Source of the DNA: an uncultured Prolixibacteraceae bacterium | Lineage (GTDB): Bacteria > Bacteroidota > Bacteroidia > Bacteroidales > Prolixibacteraceae | Direction: 5' to 3' | DNA length: 64,000 nt | Assembly (NCBI GenBank): GCA_937915865.1 | Contig: CALGIG010000057.1 | Location: forward strand, 37,509-101,508 | Notes under the pieces: model-generated | Database searches by the model: none | Told to the model about the DNA's origin: nothing | What the model saw: the letters and a program-made list of their open reading frames with translations, nothing else | Translations under genes and position numbers: made by a program | In this document: positions 14,937 to 23,206 of the stretch, piece after piece | Numbering within the stretch: position 1 is the first letter of the stretch | Layout: every line of letters starts with the position of its first letter

Positions 14937-16436
14937 TTACTCGATTTTCGTGAGTAATTGTATAAATATGCTTCCCTTTTGAGTAATGCGATATTTTTGT
15001 TTTGAGCTTTTGGCCGAATCAGGTTCAGTCCACTCAACTAATCCATCTTTCTGTAATTTTGCCAATGTCTTTTTTAGCTGACCTGATATTGATTTTTGGC
15101 CTAATGCCGCTGATATTTCTTTGGTTGACGATGTTTTTAGCTGCACTAACTTTAATACTTTCCCATACATTGACTCGTGCTGCAACTCGTGCTGCAACTC
15201 GTGCTGTAACTCGTGCTGCAACTCGTGCTGCAACTCCTGTTGTAACTCCTGTTGTAACTCCTGCTGCTGTTTGAAGTTCGTGTTGGTAAAGGTTACCCGG
15301 AAGGCCATTCCTGGTTCTTTCCACGATAGTTCAATTTCGGGATAGGCTTGGAGTTCTTCTGCAATCAATTTTAAACCGTTGCCCCATTGTTCGATGATTC
15401 CGAGACGTTTGAAAACGGGTGCCAGCAGTTTGTTGCGAATGTCGGACTGGCCGGATTCCATGTCGCTGAAATCGACGGTTGGCATGAGTTTGCCGGGGCT
15501 GGTGATTTCTACTTTATCGTCGAAAATGGCAATTTTGATGTCTTTGCCTGTTAAAGAATAATCGCGATGAATGACGGCATTGCGGATTACTTCGCGAATG
15601 GCAATGATGGGGTATTCCCAGCGGTCGTTGCGGTAAACGCCGGTGTAGTCGGTGGTGCCTTCGGAGATGTGCCTCAACACAAACTGGTAGGCTTGTTCGG
15701 CCTGAAGCGCCACGTTTGTATCGATAGTTTTCTGGTCGATGAAATTACCCGGGACGGTACCCTTGAACCGGGCACATTCGATTTTGGCGTATGGGAATAG
15801 TTGTTTGCGAAGTTCATCATCCGAAAGCAGAACCAGTGCATACGTTGGGAGGTTTTTGCCTTGTTCGGCACGGAAGAGCTCCAGTTTCCTCAACACTTGA
15901 ACGGTTATTTCTTCGCCAGCTTTTTCCCTGAAAAATTCCTGAAATGAGCTGACGTTGACTTGTTCTGTGGTTTTGGTGTACACCAACTCGCTATCGAACG
16001 AGATGTTTTGTTTCTGACGTTCGAGTTCGGCAATCATTTCGGCGGAGGCCAGGCGGTTAGTCGAGCCTACCCGAATAAACGTCCCCTCGGCAACGGTTTT
16101 GTTTTTCAGGTGGTAAGGCGGTGCACTACCTTTGTACACCTGAGTGCGGATAACGTGTTTCCCTTCGTGCTGCAAAAAAGTAATCTCGGGCAAAATGACC
16201 GGTTCGCACAGATCGTGGATTAAGCTGGCAATCCTTTCTTCAAGAGCCAATAATTCCTCCTCATTTACCCCAACAACTTCGCGGGGACTGTCGTTGATTC
16301 CCAGGTACAATTCCCCTCCGGCATCGTTGGCAAAGGCAATAATTGTTTTTGCCAATTCTGCATTGGTTGGCAGCGACTCTTTCAGTTCGAGACGGCGGCC
16401 TTCAGGTAGTTTGACTATGTCGGTGAGTTTGGACAT
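14937..16436 (-). CDS. AlbA_2/Schlafen-type domain protein with GHKL ATPase-like domain and tetrapeptide repeat
   Basis: A 499-residue protein. The N-terminus (LPEGRRLELKESLP...LAKTIIAFANDAGGELYLGI) is the AlbA_2 (divergent Schlafen-type) domain. The middle part contains an HATPase_c_4-like region (REVIRNAVIHRDYSLTG, then ITSPGKL, then EQWGNGLKLIAEEL). A Gln/Glu/Leu/His tetrapeptide repeat (ELQH/ELQQ, about 390-422) leads to a C-terminal winged helix (KEISAALGQKSISGQLKKTLAKLQKDGLVEW). Such proteins often accompany type I restriction loci and mobile islands; nucleic-acid binding or regulation is presumed, and the biochemical role is unknown. It is the last gene of the restriction cluster, 93 bp after the metallopeptidase gene. 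Confidence 0.82.
   Translation of the reverse strand: MSKLTDIVKLPEGRRLELKESLPTNAELAKTIIAFANDAGGELYLGINDSPREVVGVNEEELLALEERIASLIHDLCEPVILPEITFLQHEGKHVIRTQVYKGSAPPYHLKNKTVAEGTFIRVGSTNRLASAEMIAELERQKQNISFDSELVYTKTTEQVNVSSFQEFFREKAGEEITVQVLRKLELFRAEQGKNLPTYALVLLSDDELRKQLFPYAKIECARFKGTVPGNFIDQKTIDTNVALQAEQAYQFVLRHISEGTTDYTGVYRNDRWEYPIIAIREVIRNAVIHRDYSLTGKDIKIAIFDDKVEITSPGKLMPTVDFSDMESGQSDIRNKLLAPVFKRLGIIEQWGNGLKLIAEELQAYPEIELSWKEPGMAFRVTFTNTNFKQQQELQQELQQELQHELQHELQHELQHELQHESMYGKVLKLVQLKTSSTKEISAALGQKSISGQLKKTLAKLQKDGLVEWTEPDSAKSSKQKYRITQKGSIFIQLLTKIE
15173..15268. repeat. Eight tandem 12-bp units inside the AlbA_2 gene
   Basis: Eight consecutive units of ACTCGTGCTGCA type run without gaps. Units 1-5 are nearly identical; units 6-8 share ACTCCTG changes. 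Each adds four residues, so changes in copy number would alter the linker between the ATPase-like part and the winged helix without breaking the frame. Confidence 0.9.
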
Positions 16437-16529
16437 AACTATGATTTTTATTTCAAACCTAATTTATCAAGAAAATTATGCAAATCTGTTTATTTTTCGT
16501 TGTCCGGTTGAAAACAATTTCAATCGACA

Positions 16530-17186
16530 TCATAAGCTGTTTCCGTATTTATCCAGCCAATTAATGGCTTCCTTGTAGGCCGGATAATGAGATCTTAACA
16601 TCGTCCAGAATTTATTGGTATGGCTCATAATTTCTGTGTGAACCAACTCATGAATGATTAAATAGTCAATTACAAACAAGGGTGCTTTGATCAGGCGCCA
16701 ATTGAAAGAGATGTTTTGTTCTTTGGAACAATTGCCCCATTTTGTTCGCTGATTCCGGATAAATAACCTGTTGTATTTAAAATTTAGCTTTTGAGCCAAC
16801 TCTTTAGTTCGGGCATTTAAATGCTTTTTCGCTAAAGATTTCATCCAGCTTTGCTGTATTTCTGGATCAAGCAAATTTTTACATGACTGAATTGTTTTAT
16901 GGTCGTGGTCAATAATTACTTTTTTGCCACAAGCTGAATCGTAGAAATAGTTGTATCGGTTTCCATATAAAAGAATTTGATTCCGCTGAAGATTAATCTT
17001 CCCCTTGACTTCGAAAAACTTTAGGTTTTTCTCTATCCATCTTTTCTTTTTGCTCAATAAGGTTTCAATTTCTTTCTCGGAGAAAGAGGGTGGAACAATA
17101 ACACGCACTTCTCCTCCTTCACTGACACGAATACGTGCGTGTTTTACGTCCTTAGTGAGTAATATGTAATTGTCTTCCAACGCCAT
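16530..17186 (-). CDS. YgjP-like (DUF45) zinc metallopeptidase-type protein
   Basis: A 218-residue protein with the HExxH motif H179-E180-LV-H183 and a further His189 (MSHTNKFW), preceded by the family signature RTKWGNCSKEQNISFNWRL (148-166). It is predicted to be a cytoplasmic zinc protease of the YgjP/SprT-related group. Its ATG overlaps the hsdR stop by one base (TAATG), implying translational coupling. Proteins of this family are frequently encoded directly after hsdR. A role in controlling or turning over the restriction complex is plausible but unproven. Confidence 0.87.
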   Translation of the reverse strand: MALEDNYILLTKDVKHARIRVSEGGEVRVIVPPSFSEKEIETLLSKKKRWIEKNLKFFEVKGKINLQRNQILLYGNRYNYFYDSACGKKVIIDHDHKTIQSCKNLLDPEIQQSWMKSLAKKHLNARTKELAQKLNFKYNRLFIRNQRTKWGNCSKEQNISFNWRLIKAPLFVIDYLIIHELVHTEIMSHTNKFWTMLRSHYPAYKEAINWLDKYGNSL

Positions 17187-20100
17187 TAATTCAACTTGTA
17201 ATTTTGAATCACCGCTTTCATTATCGACTCCATTAATTCTTCATTTTCATCGATGGCGAGTTCCATGTATTTATCTGAAGCAGCAAAAACCTCGATGCTG
17301 GTTTGAAGTCGTTTGGGTTCATTAGGAATATCCTGCCAGCCAATATAATTTGCTTTTTTCTTTATCACCTGCTCATAAACTTCCTGTGAAAATTCCCTGG
17401 CTAAAGGCTCATCAAAATTTCCGTCAGCACTGTGCTTTAAGAGTGTAAAAATCTCAAATGTGCCTTTGTCGTTAAAACCCATTCGTTGCGGAAGTGAAGC
17501 TACCTCATCCAATTCTGAATATAGTTCACTTAGTTTTAAGAGCAACTGCTCTATCGCCTGGCTTTCCTCACGCTTTTGCCGGATTAGTTCGTCCAAACGA
17601 TTCTGAAACTCCACATAAATAGCACTATTCACTTCATTTTGCCGAATAACGGTTTCAATATCCCGAATAATCTTTTCTGCCTTGTCAGATGGACTAAGCT
17701 TCGTTTCTTTCAGTTTTGATAAATAATCCGAATCTATTTTTATTTCCGGCAAATGGCCTTTGAAATTGATCAATTTAGCCGATTCCTGTATGAGTTTCCG
17801 GGTTTTGGCAGCGTAGATTTCAGCATCAAAATCCAGTCGCTTGAATTCTTCGAGATAAATTTCGTAGATTTCGTTCAACCATAAATACGTCGTTCGGTGG
17901 TCCCTTAATTTCACATGTGGCGATATAGCCTCCCACAACTGTACAACTTCCCGGTATTCCTGTTCAAATTTACCATGATCTAATTCTGACAACTTCCTGA
18001 CAATTTGCATCGAACACTCATAAGAGTCTTCCAACATTATTTTTTCAAATGGTTGGAAAGCTTTACCAATTATTTTAGGGAACTGATCGACCAGGCTTTC
18101 AACGTCTTCAAATTCACCAATATCTTCAGGATCGTAATTTAAGGCTTCTTTGTAATTCTCAAATATTCCGATGTAATCAACAATGCGACCAAACTCCTTT
18201 GACAAACCTGAAACTTTATCATCATAAGGTCGGTTAGTCCGGGCAACTGCCTGCAATAAGTTGTGATCGTGAATAGGGCTGTCTAAATACATCGTTTGCT
18301 CAATTGGGGCATCAAAACCCGTTAAAAGCATATTACAGACGATAAAGATTTTCAGGTTATTCCCGTTTCGAATCTCTTCCTCTGTGATTCTCCGTTTAAA
18401 ATTCCGTATCAACCGCTTGCGTTCTACATCTTCCTTGTGATGATCCTTATACAATTCGTATTTCTCACTTTCGTCGTAATTGCTGGTTGAGAAGATGATT
18501 GAAATCTCGGAACGATCAAAATATTTCACTAACTCGTTGTAATACAAAACACAAGATTCTTTATCACATACCACTATTTGAGCTTTATATCCTTGGGGCT
18601 CAACAACCTCCCGAAAGTCGGTTGCAATATCTTTTGCCAATATTTCGATTCTGTCAGGAAGTTTTAAAAATACTTTCCAGGGTTGTGTCTGTTTCTCTAC
18701 CAATCGCCGTTCGTCTTCGGTTAAGTCGGTAGTAATTTCTTCGTAGCCTTTTTTTAATTTTTCCTTGTCCAAAAACCACTCTTGTGGACCGAAGGTATAT
18801 CGAATAGGTTTCGTCGCACCGTCGTTAATTGCATCTGTAATCCCATATTTATCAAGGTAATGCTCATGATCACCATTCTCTTTTTTAACACCAAATTCCT
18901 GATGAACTTTAGGGATAGGTGTACCAGTGAAGGCGAATCGCCGGGCTTCCGGGAGAACACTTTTAAGTTCGATTTGAAAGTCCCCAAACTCTGATCGATG
19001 AGCTTCATCGATTAAGATAATTACGTTTTCGCGCGTATCTTTTCGATTGCCCAACTCGCGGAATTTTTGAATGGTTGTGATAAAAACACCTGCCGGGGCA
19101 GTATCAATAATGTGTTTTAAATCGCCTATGTTATTGATTATCCTTGTGTTTGGAAATTCACAGTCCTCAAACGTTCCGCCAATTTGTTCACGAAGATCTT
19201 TTCTGTCAACAACGATATATACTGTCGGGTCTTTCAGTTTCTTTTCGTGGCGCAATTTGAATGCCGTGTAAAGCATTGTCAGGCTCTTCCCAGAGCCCTG
19301 TGTATGCCAAATTACGCCTTGTTTTAAATTGCTGTTTATTACCCGGTCAGCAATTTTATTGGCCGCACGTAACTGTTGGTACCGGGCTACTTTTTTTACG
19401 ACCTTGCCTTCCGTCCGTTCAAATACCATGAAATTCTTCAACATATCCAAAACACGGGCTGGTTGCAGAAGTCCAATTATTCCCAATTTCATTCGTTCCA
19501 ATACTTCGCCATTGGGCAAGCGTTCTACCTCGAAATGCCAATAACCATCTTCATCGCTTATGTAAGTGGAACAAAGATCGTTTTGTGGATTTAGGATTGG
19601 ATTGTGCTGATCGGTGTCCAGAATCGTATTTTTCCATTCGTTGAAGTAAGATGAGGATGCTCCGGGGATTCCATATTTTGCTATCCTTCCGTTGCAGGCC
19701 ACACCAAAGGCATGGGTCATAAAAAGCTTTTCGGCACGTTGCTCGTAGGTTGAGAATTGGCGAACACCTTCGAGCCAGTTGGTTCCTTTTCTGGCCCGTT
19801 GCTTGGCTTCAATCGGGACTAATGGAATACCATTCACCAACAAAACAATATCTGTTTTAACCATTTTTGAACCCTGTACCCAATATTGGTTGGTCACCAT
19901 AAAGTCATTTTCCCAGATTTCATCGAAATTGATAAAATGAACATCAATATCATCACCATCGACTGATATGGTCACATGGGTTGCCAACTTATCCAGAAAG
20001 TTTTCATTCCCCAGAATGGGCGAAGGGTTGTTTAAATGCTGGGTAAGCTGTTCTACTGCAACCGCAGCTACTTTCTCTGGAAGACCGTTAAACGCGGCTA

Positions 20101-20251
20101 CTTTTTTGACTAAAATATCTTCGATGATGGGATTCGAGAACGGACGGTTGTAATGCTTTAGCTCTGCGCTACTTTTATGCGTCCAGCCCATTTTTTCAAG
20201 CCATTCGGTAACAGGGCGTTCAACACCTTTTAATTCTGATAAGTTTCCCAT
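17186..20251 (-). CDS. hsdR: Type I restriction enzyme R subunit
   Basis: A 1,021-residue ATP-dependent translocase/nuclease that, with M and S subunits, cleaves DNA lacking host methylation. The nuclease motif is D134 (KTDIVLLVNG) with E148-A-K150 (PIEAK). The SF2 helicase core has Walker A HTQGSGKS (316-323), DEAH (415-418) in ILIDEAHRSEFG and FTGTPI, followed by motifs LLTGFDAP and QAVARTNRP. The helical C-terminus for assembly follows. It is intact and separated from hsdS by a toxin-antitoxin pair. It should be functional with the M and S genes upstream. Confidence 0.96.
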   Translation of the reverse strand: MGNLSELKGVERPVTEWLEKMGWTHKSSAELKHYNRPFSNPIIEDILVKKVAAFNGLPEKVAAVAVEQLTQHLNNPSPILGNENFLDKLATHVTISVDGDDIDVHFINFDEIWENDFMVTNQYWVQGSKMVKTDIVLLVNGIPLVPIEAKQRARKGTNWLEGVRQFSTYEQRAEKLFMTHAFGVACNGRIAKYGIPGASSSYFNEWKNTILDTDQHNPILNPQNDLCSTYISDEDGYWHFEVERLPNGEVLERMKLGIIGLLQPARVLDMLKNFMVFERTEGKVVKKVARYQQLRAANKIADRVINSNLKQGVIWHTQGSGKSLTMLYTAFKLRHEKKLKDPTVYIVVDRKDLREQIGGTFEDCEFPNTRIINNIGDLKHIIDTAPAGVFITTIQKFRELGNRKDTRENVIILIDEAHRSEFGDFQIELKSVLPEARRFAFTGTPIPKVHQEFGVKKENGDHEHYLDKYGITDAINDGATKPIRYTFGPQEWFLDKEKLKKGYEEITTDLTEDERRLVEKQTQPWKVFLKLPDRIEILAKDIATDFREVVEPQGYKAQIVVCDKESCVLYYNELVKYFDRSEISIIFSTSNYDESEKYELYKDHHKEDVERKRLIRNFKRRITEEEIRNGNNLKIFIVCNMLLTGFDAPIEQTMYLDSPIHDHNLLQAVARTNRPYDDKVSGLSKEFGRIVDYIGIFENYKEALNYDPEDIGEFEDVESLVDQFPKIIGKAFQPFEKIMLEDSYECSMQIVRKLSELDHGKFEQEYREVVQLWEAISPHVKLRDHRTTYLWLNEIYEIYLEEFKRLDFDAEIYAAKTRKLIQESAKLINFKGHLPEIKIDSDYLSKLKETKLSPSDKAEKIIRDIETVIRQNEVNSAIYVEFQNRLDELIRQKREESQAIEQLLLKLSELYSELDEVASLPQRMGFNDKGTFEIFTLLKHSADGNFDEPLAREFSQEVYEQVIKKKANYIGWQDIPNEPKRLQTSIEVFAASDKYMELAIDENEELMESIMKAVIQNYKLN

Positions 20252-20367
20252 GTTTCAATACTTAAAGAATGTTAAGCGATTAGAAACTTTGCTGCATTCA
20301 TCCCCTTAATCCTTCTGGCTCCCTTTGCAGTATAAGCATTTCAATTGATTTTAAATGATTACTGTCC

Positions 20368-21459
20368 TCAATTCAGATCTATCGGCACAATAAACTCCCT
20401 ACCCATAGAATAGTGGATTAATCCTTTCTTTTGTAGTCGCCCAATAATCATGGCCGGATGAGTATTGTATCGTTTCGCAAACTCGATGAACTTTTCTTCT
20501 GATATTGGCAATAAATTAAGCAATTCAGCCTCCTGTTCTTCGGAGAATGTCCATTTCACCGCAAATTGATCGGCTTCGGATTCTTTGGCGATGTCCTTGT
20601 CGGTGTATTCAATGTCTTCCAGAAAGATGTCCTTTTTCCCGTGCAAAAGGATGTGTCCGGCTTCGTGAAAAAAAGTGAACCAGAAACTATCGTTTCGTTT
20701 GTAACGCCCCGACAATTGGATTAATGGCACTCCTTCATTGAGCCAGCGGGTTGAACCACTGATCGGCGCTTTGGGCAGGCACGGAGTATGCACCAGCTTT
20801 ACTCCAGCTTCGAGGCACAATTGCTGCAATTGTCCAAAAAAATCATCGGGATGCGCGGCCATCAGGTTTTTAATCTGCAACAGGTTCGATTTGAATTTTT
20901 TCTCATCAAATGCAGGAGCCTGAATTTCGGATGCCTGTAAATCACCTTTACGGAGCCACGCCGAAAGCGAATGGGGTTCTTTGGTGTGCGCGAGTGAGAT
21001 TCGGAAAGCCACTTTTAATTGCTGCCCGTAATAGTAGTTTTCCCATGCTTCGGGTGACGAAAAGCCAAAAAAGGCCAGCAATTCCTGTGCTCGTTCAATG
21101 GGCGATTTAACGGCACTGATCCATCCTTTTTTAATCATATCCAACACCGGAAAGCACGACATCCAATCGACACTTTGCTGCAATAGTTCCTGCCGCCTTT
21201 CGCGGGCTTTGTATTCGTCAAAGTGTCGTTGGCTGTTTAGCCAAAAATGGGCCGGAATACGCAATACATTTTCGAATAAAACGGCCATATCGGGGGTGAT
21301 GGCGCTTTCGCCTTTCAGAATTGCAATGATTGTTTTTTCGGGTTTGCCTGTGCGTACAGCAAATTCTTTTGGACCCATGCCCATTTCTTCCAGTTTTTCG
21401 GCCAGGATTTCGCCCGGATGAAAAACTACTTGCGGATTGTATTGATTTTGGATTGTCAT
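20368..21459 (-). CDS. higA: HigA-type antitoxin fused to an ImmA/IrrE metallopeptidase domain
   Basis: A 363-residue protein. The N-terminus (FHPGEILAEKLEEMGMGPKE, then GKPEKTIIAILKGESAITPDMA) is the HigA-type XRE helix-turn-helix. A long central helical region leads to an ImmA/IrrE-type peptidase segment with H265-E-A-G-H269 in FWFTFFHEAGHILLHGK. It should neutralise the upstream HigB-type toxin and repress the shared promoter; the peptidase domain suggests a damage-triggered switch as for ImmA (inference). The gene follows higB by 43 bp and sits inside the restriction operon. Confidence 0.88.
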   Translation of the reverse strand: MTIQNQYNPQVVFHPGEILAEKLEEMGMGPKEFAVRTGKPEKTIIAILKGESAITPDMAVLFENVLRIPAHFWLNSQRHFDEYKARERRQELLQQSVDWMSCFPVLDMIKKGWISAVKSPIERAQELLAFFGFSSPEAWENYYYGQQLKVAFRISLAHTKEPHSLSAWLRKGDLQASEIQAPAFDEKKFKSNLLQIKNLMAAHPDDFFGQLQQLCLEAGVKLVHTPCLPKAPISGSTRWLNEGVPLIQLSGRYKRNDSFWFTFFHEAGHILLHGKKDIFLEDIEYTDKDIAKESEADQFAVKWTFSEEQEAELLNLLPISEEKFIEFAKRYNTHPAMIIGRLQKKGLIHYSMGREFIVPIDLN

Positions 21460-21502
21460 ACTGTTGGTTGTTTTCCTTGTGACTTGTTTTTACACCTGGC
21501 AT

Positions 21503-21841
21503 TTATTTGCCGTGATAGTTCGTAATTTCTACGATGTCAACGCTTAAAATCTCGATCCAGACATATTTCCCGTCTTTATTGGTCGGGATCGGATCTTCGT
21601 TTGGTTTAAATATTAAACGGTAGGGCTGATCGAGGTCACAGCCCCATTGTCCTTTGCGATCTTCCACGAGTTCGTGGTAATGGCCCGGAAGGTTTCGAAC
21701 ATCCTCCAAAGTAGCGGCAAACAGAAGGTCTTGAAGCCGCTTATTGAAGAGTTTGGCTCGAACAGGCCCCAACTCCTTTTGGCAGTAGCGATAGTCATTG
21801 GCGAGTTTCTCCAGTTTTTTGGTTCCAAAGGTTATTTTCAT
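21503..21841 (-). CDS. higB: HigB/RelE-superfamily toxin
   Basis: A 112-residue basic protein of the RelE fold (KLEKLANDYRYCQKELG...RLQDLLFAATLEDVRNLPG...YRLIFKPNEDP...EILSVDIVEITNYHGK). This matches the 'killer protein' HigB group, ribosome-dependent mRNA interferases. Toxin-first order with a HigA downstream is typical of higBA. It has its own promoter directly at the ATG. Embedded between hsdS and hsdR, it may stabilise the restriction locus. Confidence 0.87.
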   Translation of the reverse strand: MKITFGTKKLEKLANDYRYCQKELGPVRAKLFNKRLQDLLFAATLEDVRNLPGHYHELVEDRKGQWGCDLDQPYRLIFKPNEDPIPTNKDGKYVWIEILSVDIVEITNYHGK

Positions 21842-21843
21842 CG

Positions 21844-21873
21844 CAAATATACATCTTATTTAATTAACACCAA
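21844..21873 (-). promoter_or_regulatory. higBA promoter, predicted leaderless
   Basis: On the minus strand TTG (21873-21871) is followed after 19 bp by TATATTTG (21851-21844), an exact Bacteroidota -33/-7 arrangement. The -7 element ends 2 bp before the ATG, so transcription should start at or next to the start codon. The toxin-antitoxin pair thus has a promoter independent of hsdM. Confidence 0.65.
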
Positions 21874-21910
21874 GTGTAAGTTAAAATATTTTATCTGACT
21901 AATCCTATCC

Positions 21911-23206
21911 TTAACTGTTTGTTAGCTTTTTAATTAATTTTTCCGACAATCGTACCTTCCCGGTTAGCAAGTTTTGCATTAATGCTTTTTTCAGGCGTTG
22001 AAGATTTTGGATTTTGGTTTGCTTGTCTGAATTTGAGAACTCAACAGTTTTGATCTTATTGGCTATTTCCTTCTGCTCATCGAGGTTTAAGGGAATTGGT
22101 GCAACTATTCTGTTCTTGAATATTTTCCAGGGAACCCTTTGTCGTCCGGTTGTACCCTCCATTAATGAAACAGCTAAACGATGAACTCTGCCGCTTGATA
22201 AGAGGTAATAAAAGAACAATCCATCAACAGTTCCCTTAGGGTGAAAAACAATAAATTCAGTTGAAGCAAATCCAATTTCAGACCTCATTTCCTCAATTAA
22301 TGCAACCTTCCCATTTTCAGTACACGGAGTAATTTTTGCAAAAAGAATATCGCCTTTTTTGAATCTGGTAAAGCCACCTCCATCTATTACGTTTGATTCA
22401 AGATAATCGACTCCCCTAAATCCATCTTTTATAGCATCCATAGGTATAAAATCATATACTTTACCTTTGATATATCTATAATTTGGATTGATGTCACAAA
22501 GACTTTTTGCACCTACTGGAAAAACCTTCCATCCTTTCGGCACTTTCCCATATTTCTCATCCAGATAGAACTCATCTTCTGTACGCCAGGTGCCATCGGG
22601 TTTTAGTTTGCCGGTAAGCAGGTTTTGCATCAATGCTTTTTTGAGTTTTTCGGCTGCCTTGATGCTATTTTGAGTGGCTTCAATAGCCTCATCCACTTTG
22701 GATAGGATGGTGGCAATGGTGGTTTGCTCGTTAATCGATTTATGGATGTATATTGTTAATGATCCCAACCCTTTTTGATTAATATTTGTATTTGCAACTA
22801 CCTGTCCTCTCGCAATTACCTTATTCCTGTTGCCTTGAAGTAATAGTTGATACAGCAAATACTTGGGATTTAATAACTTCTTATTATATCTAAATCGAAT
22901 AATGAAGCCACAAAATACAACTTTGTCCTCAGAATCAACTCTAAACAAGCAAGGGAAACCAACACCTGAAGGTTTTACCGAAGACCGAACAAACAAGATA
23001 TCACCATCTTCGAGAAGGTAGTTTTTTTCATTTTTTAAAGTGACATATTCAAACGAATCGCTACTTTTCAGGTCTTTTTCTCTGTAGATATCATCAAGAT
23101 TTACAAACTTTGTTCCTTTCCCAAGTTGGTCTGGAGTAAAATTGGCACCATTTGAGAAACGACCGATATTCCCGAGTTTACATTCTATCATTATGTCCTT
23201 CATCAT
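21911..23206 (-). CDS. hsdS: Type I restriction specificity subunit
   Basis: A 431-residue S subunit with two target-recognition domains. Each is followed by a conserved helical spacer ending in the near-duplicated LKKALMQNLLTGK block (about 190-205 and 404-417). TRD1 (about 1-150) and TRD2 (about 215-365) differ, so the recognised sequence should be bipartite and asymmetric. The start ATG overlaps the hsdM stop by ATGA, giving coupled translation. Two closely related spacer repeats are the usual sites at which TRDs are exchanged between S genes. Confidence 0.95.
   Translation of the reverse strand: MMKDIMIECKLGNIGRFSNGANFTPDQLGKGTKFVNLDDIYREKDLKSSDSFEYVTLKNEKNYLLEDGDILFVRSSVKPSGVGFPCLFRVDSEDKVVFCGFIIRFRYNKKLLNPKYLLYQLLLQGNRNKVIARGQVVANTNINQKGLGSLTIYIHKSINEQTTIATILSKVDEAIEATQNSIKAAEKLKKALMQNLLTGKLKPDGTWRTEDEFYLDEKYGKVPKGWKVFPVGAKSLCDINPNYRYIKGKVYDFIPMDAIKDGFRGVDYLESNVIDGGGFTRFKKGDILFAKITPCTENGKVALIEEMRSEIGFASTEFIVFHPKGTVDGLFFYYLLSSGRVHRLAVSLMEGTTGRQRVPWKIFKNRIVAPIPLNLDEQKEIANKIKTVEFSNSDKQTKIQNLQRLKKALMQNLLTGKVRLSEKLIKKLTNS

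Noticed and set aside
15173..15268. CRISPR-like repeat array
   Set aside because: Units are 12 bp, contiguous and without spacers, and lie inside a coding frame.
15121..15345. Plus-strand Cys/Asn-rich repeat protein
   Set aside because: It is the antisense reading of the 12-bp repeats inside the AlbA_2 gene, which is well supported on the other strand.
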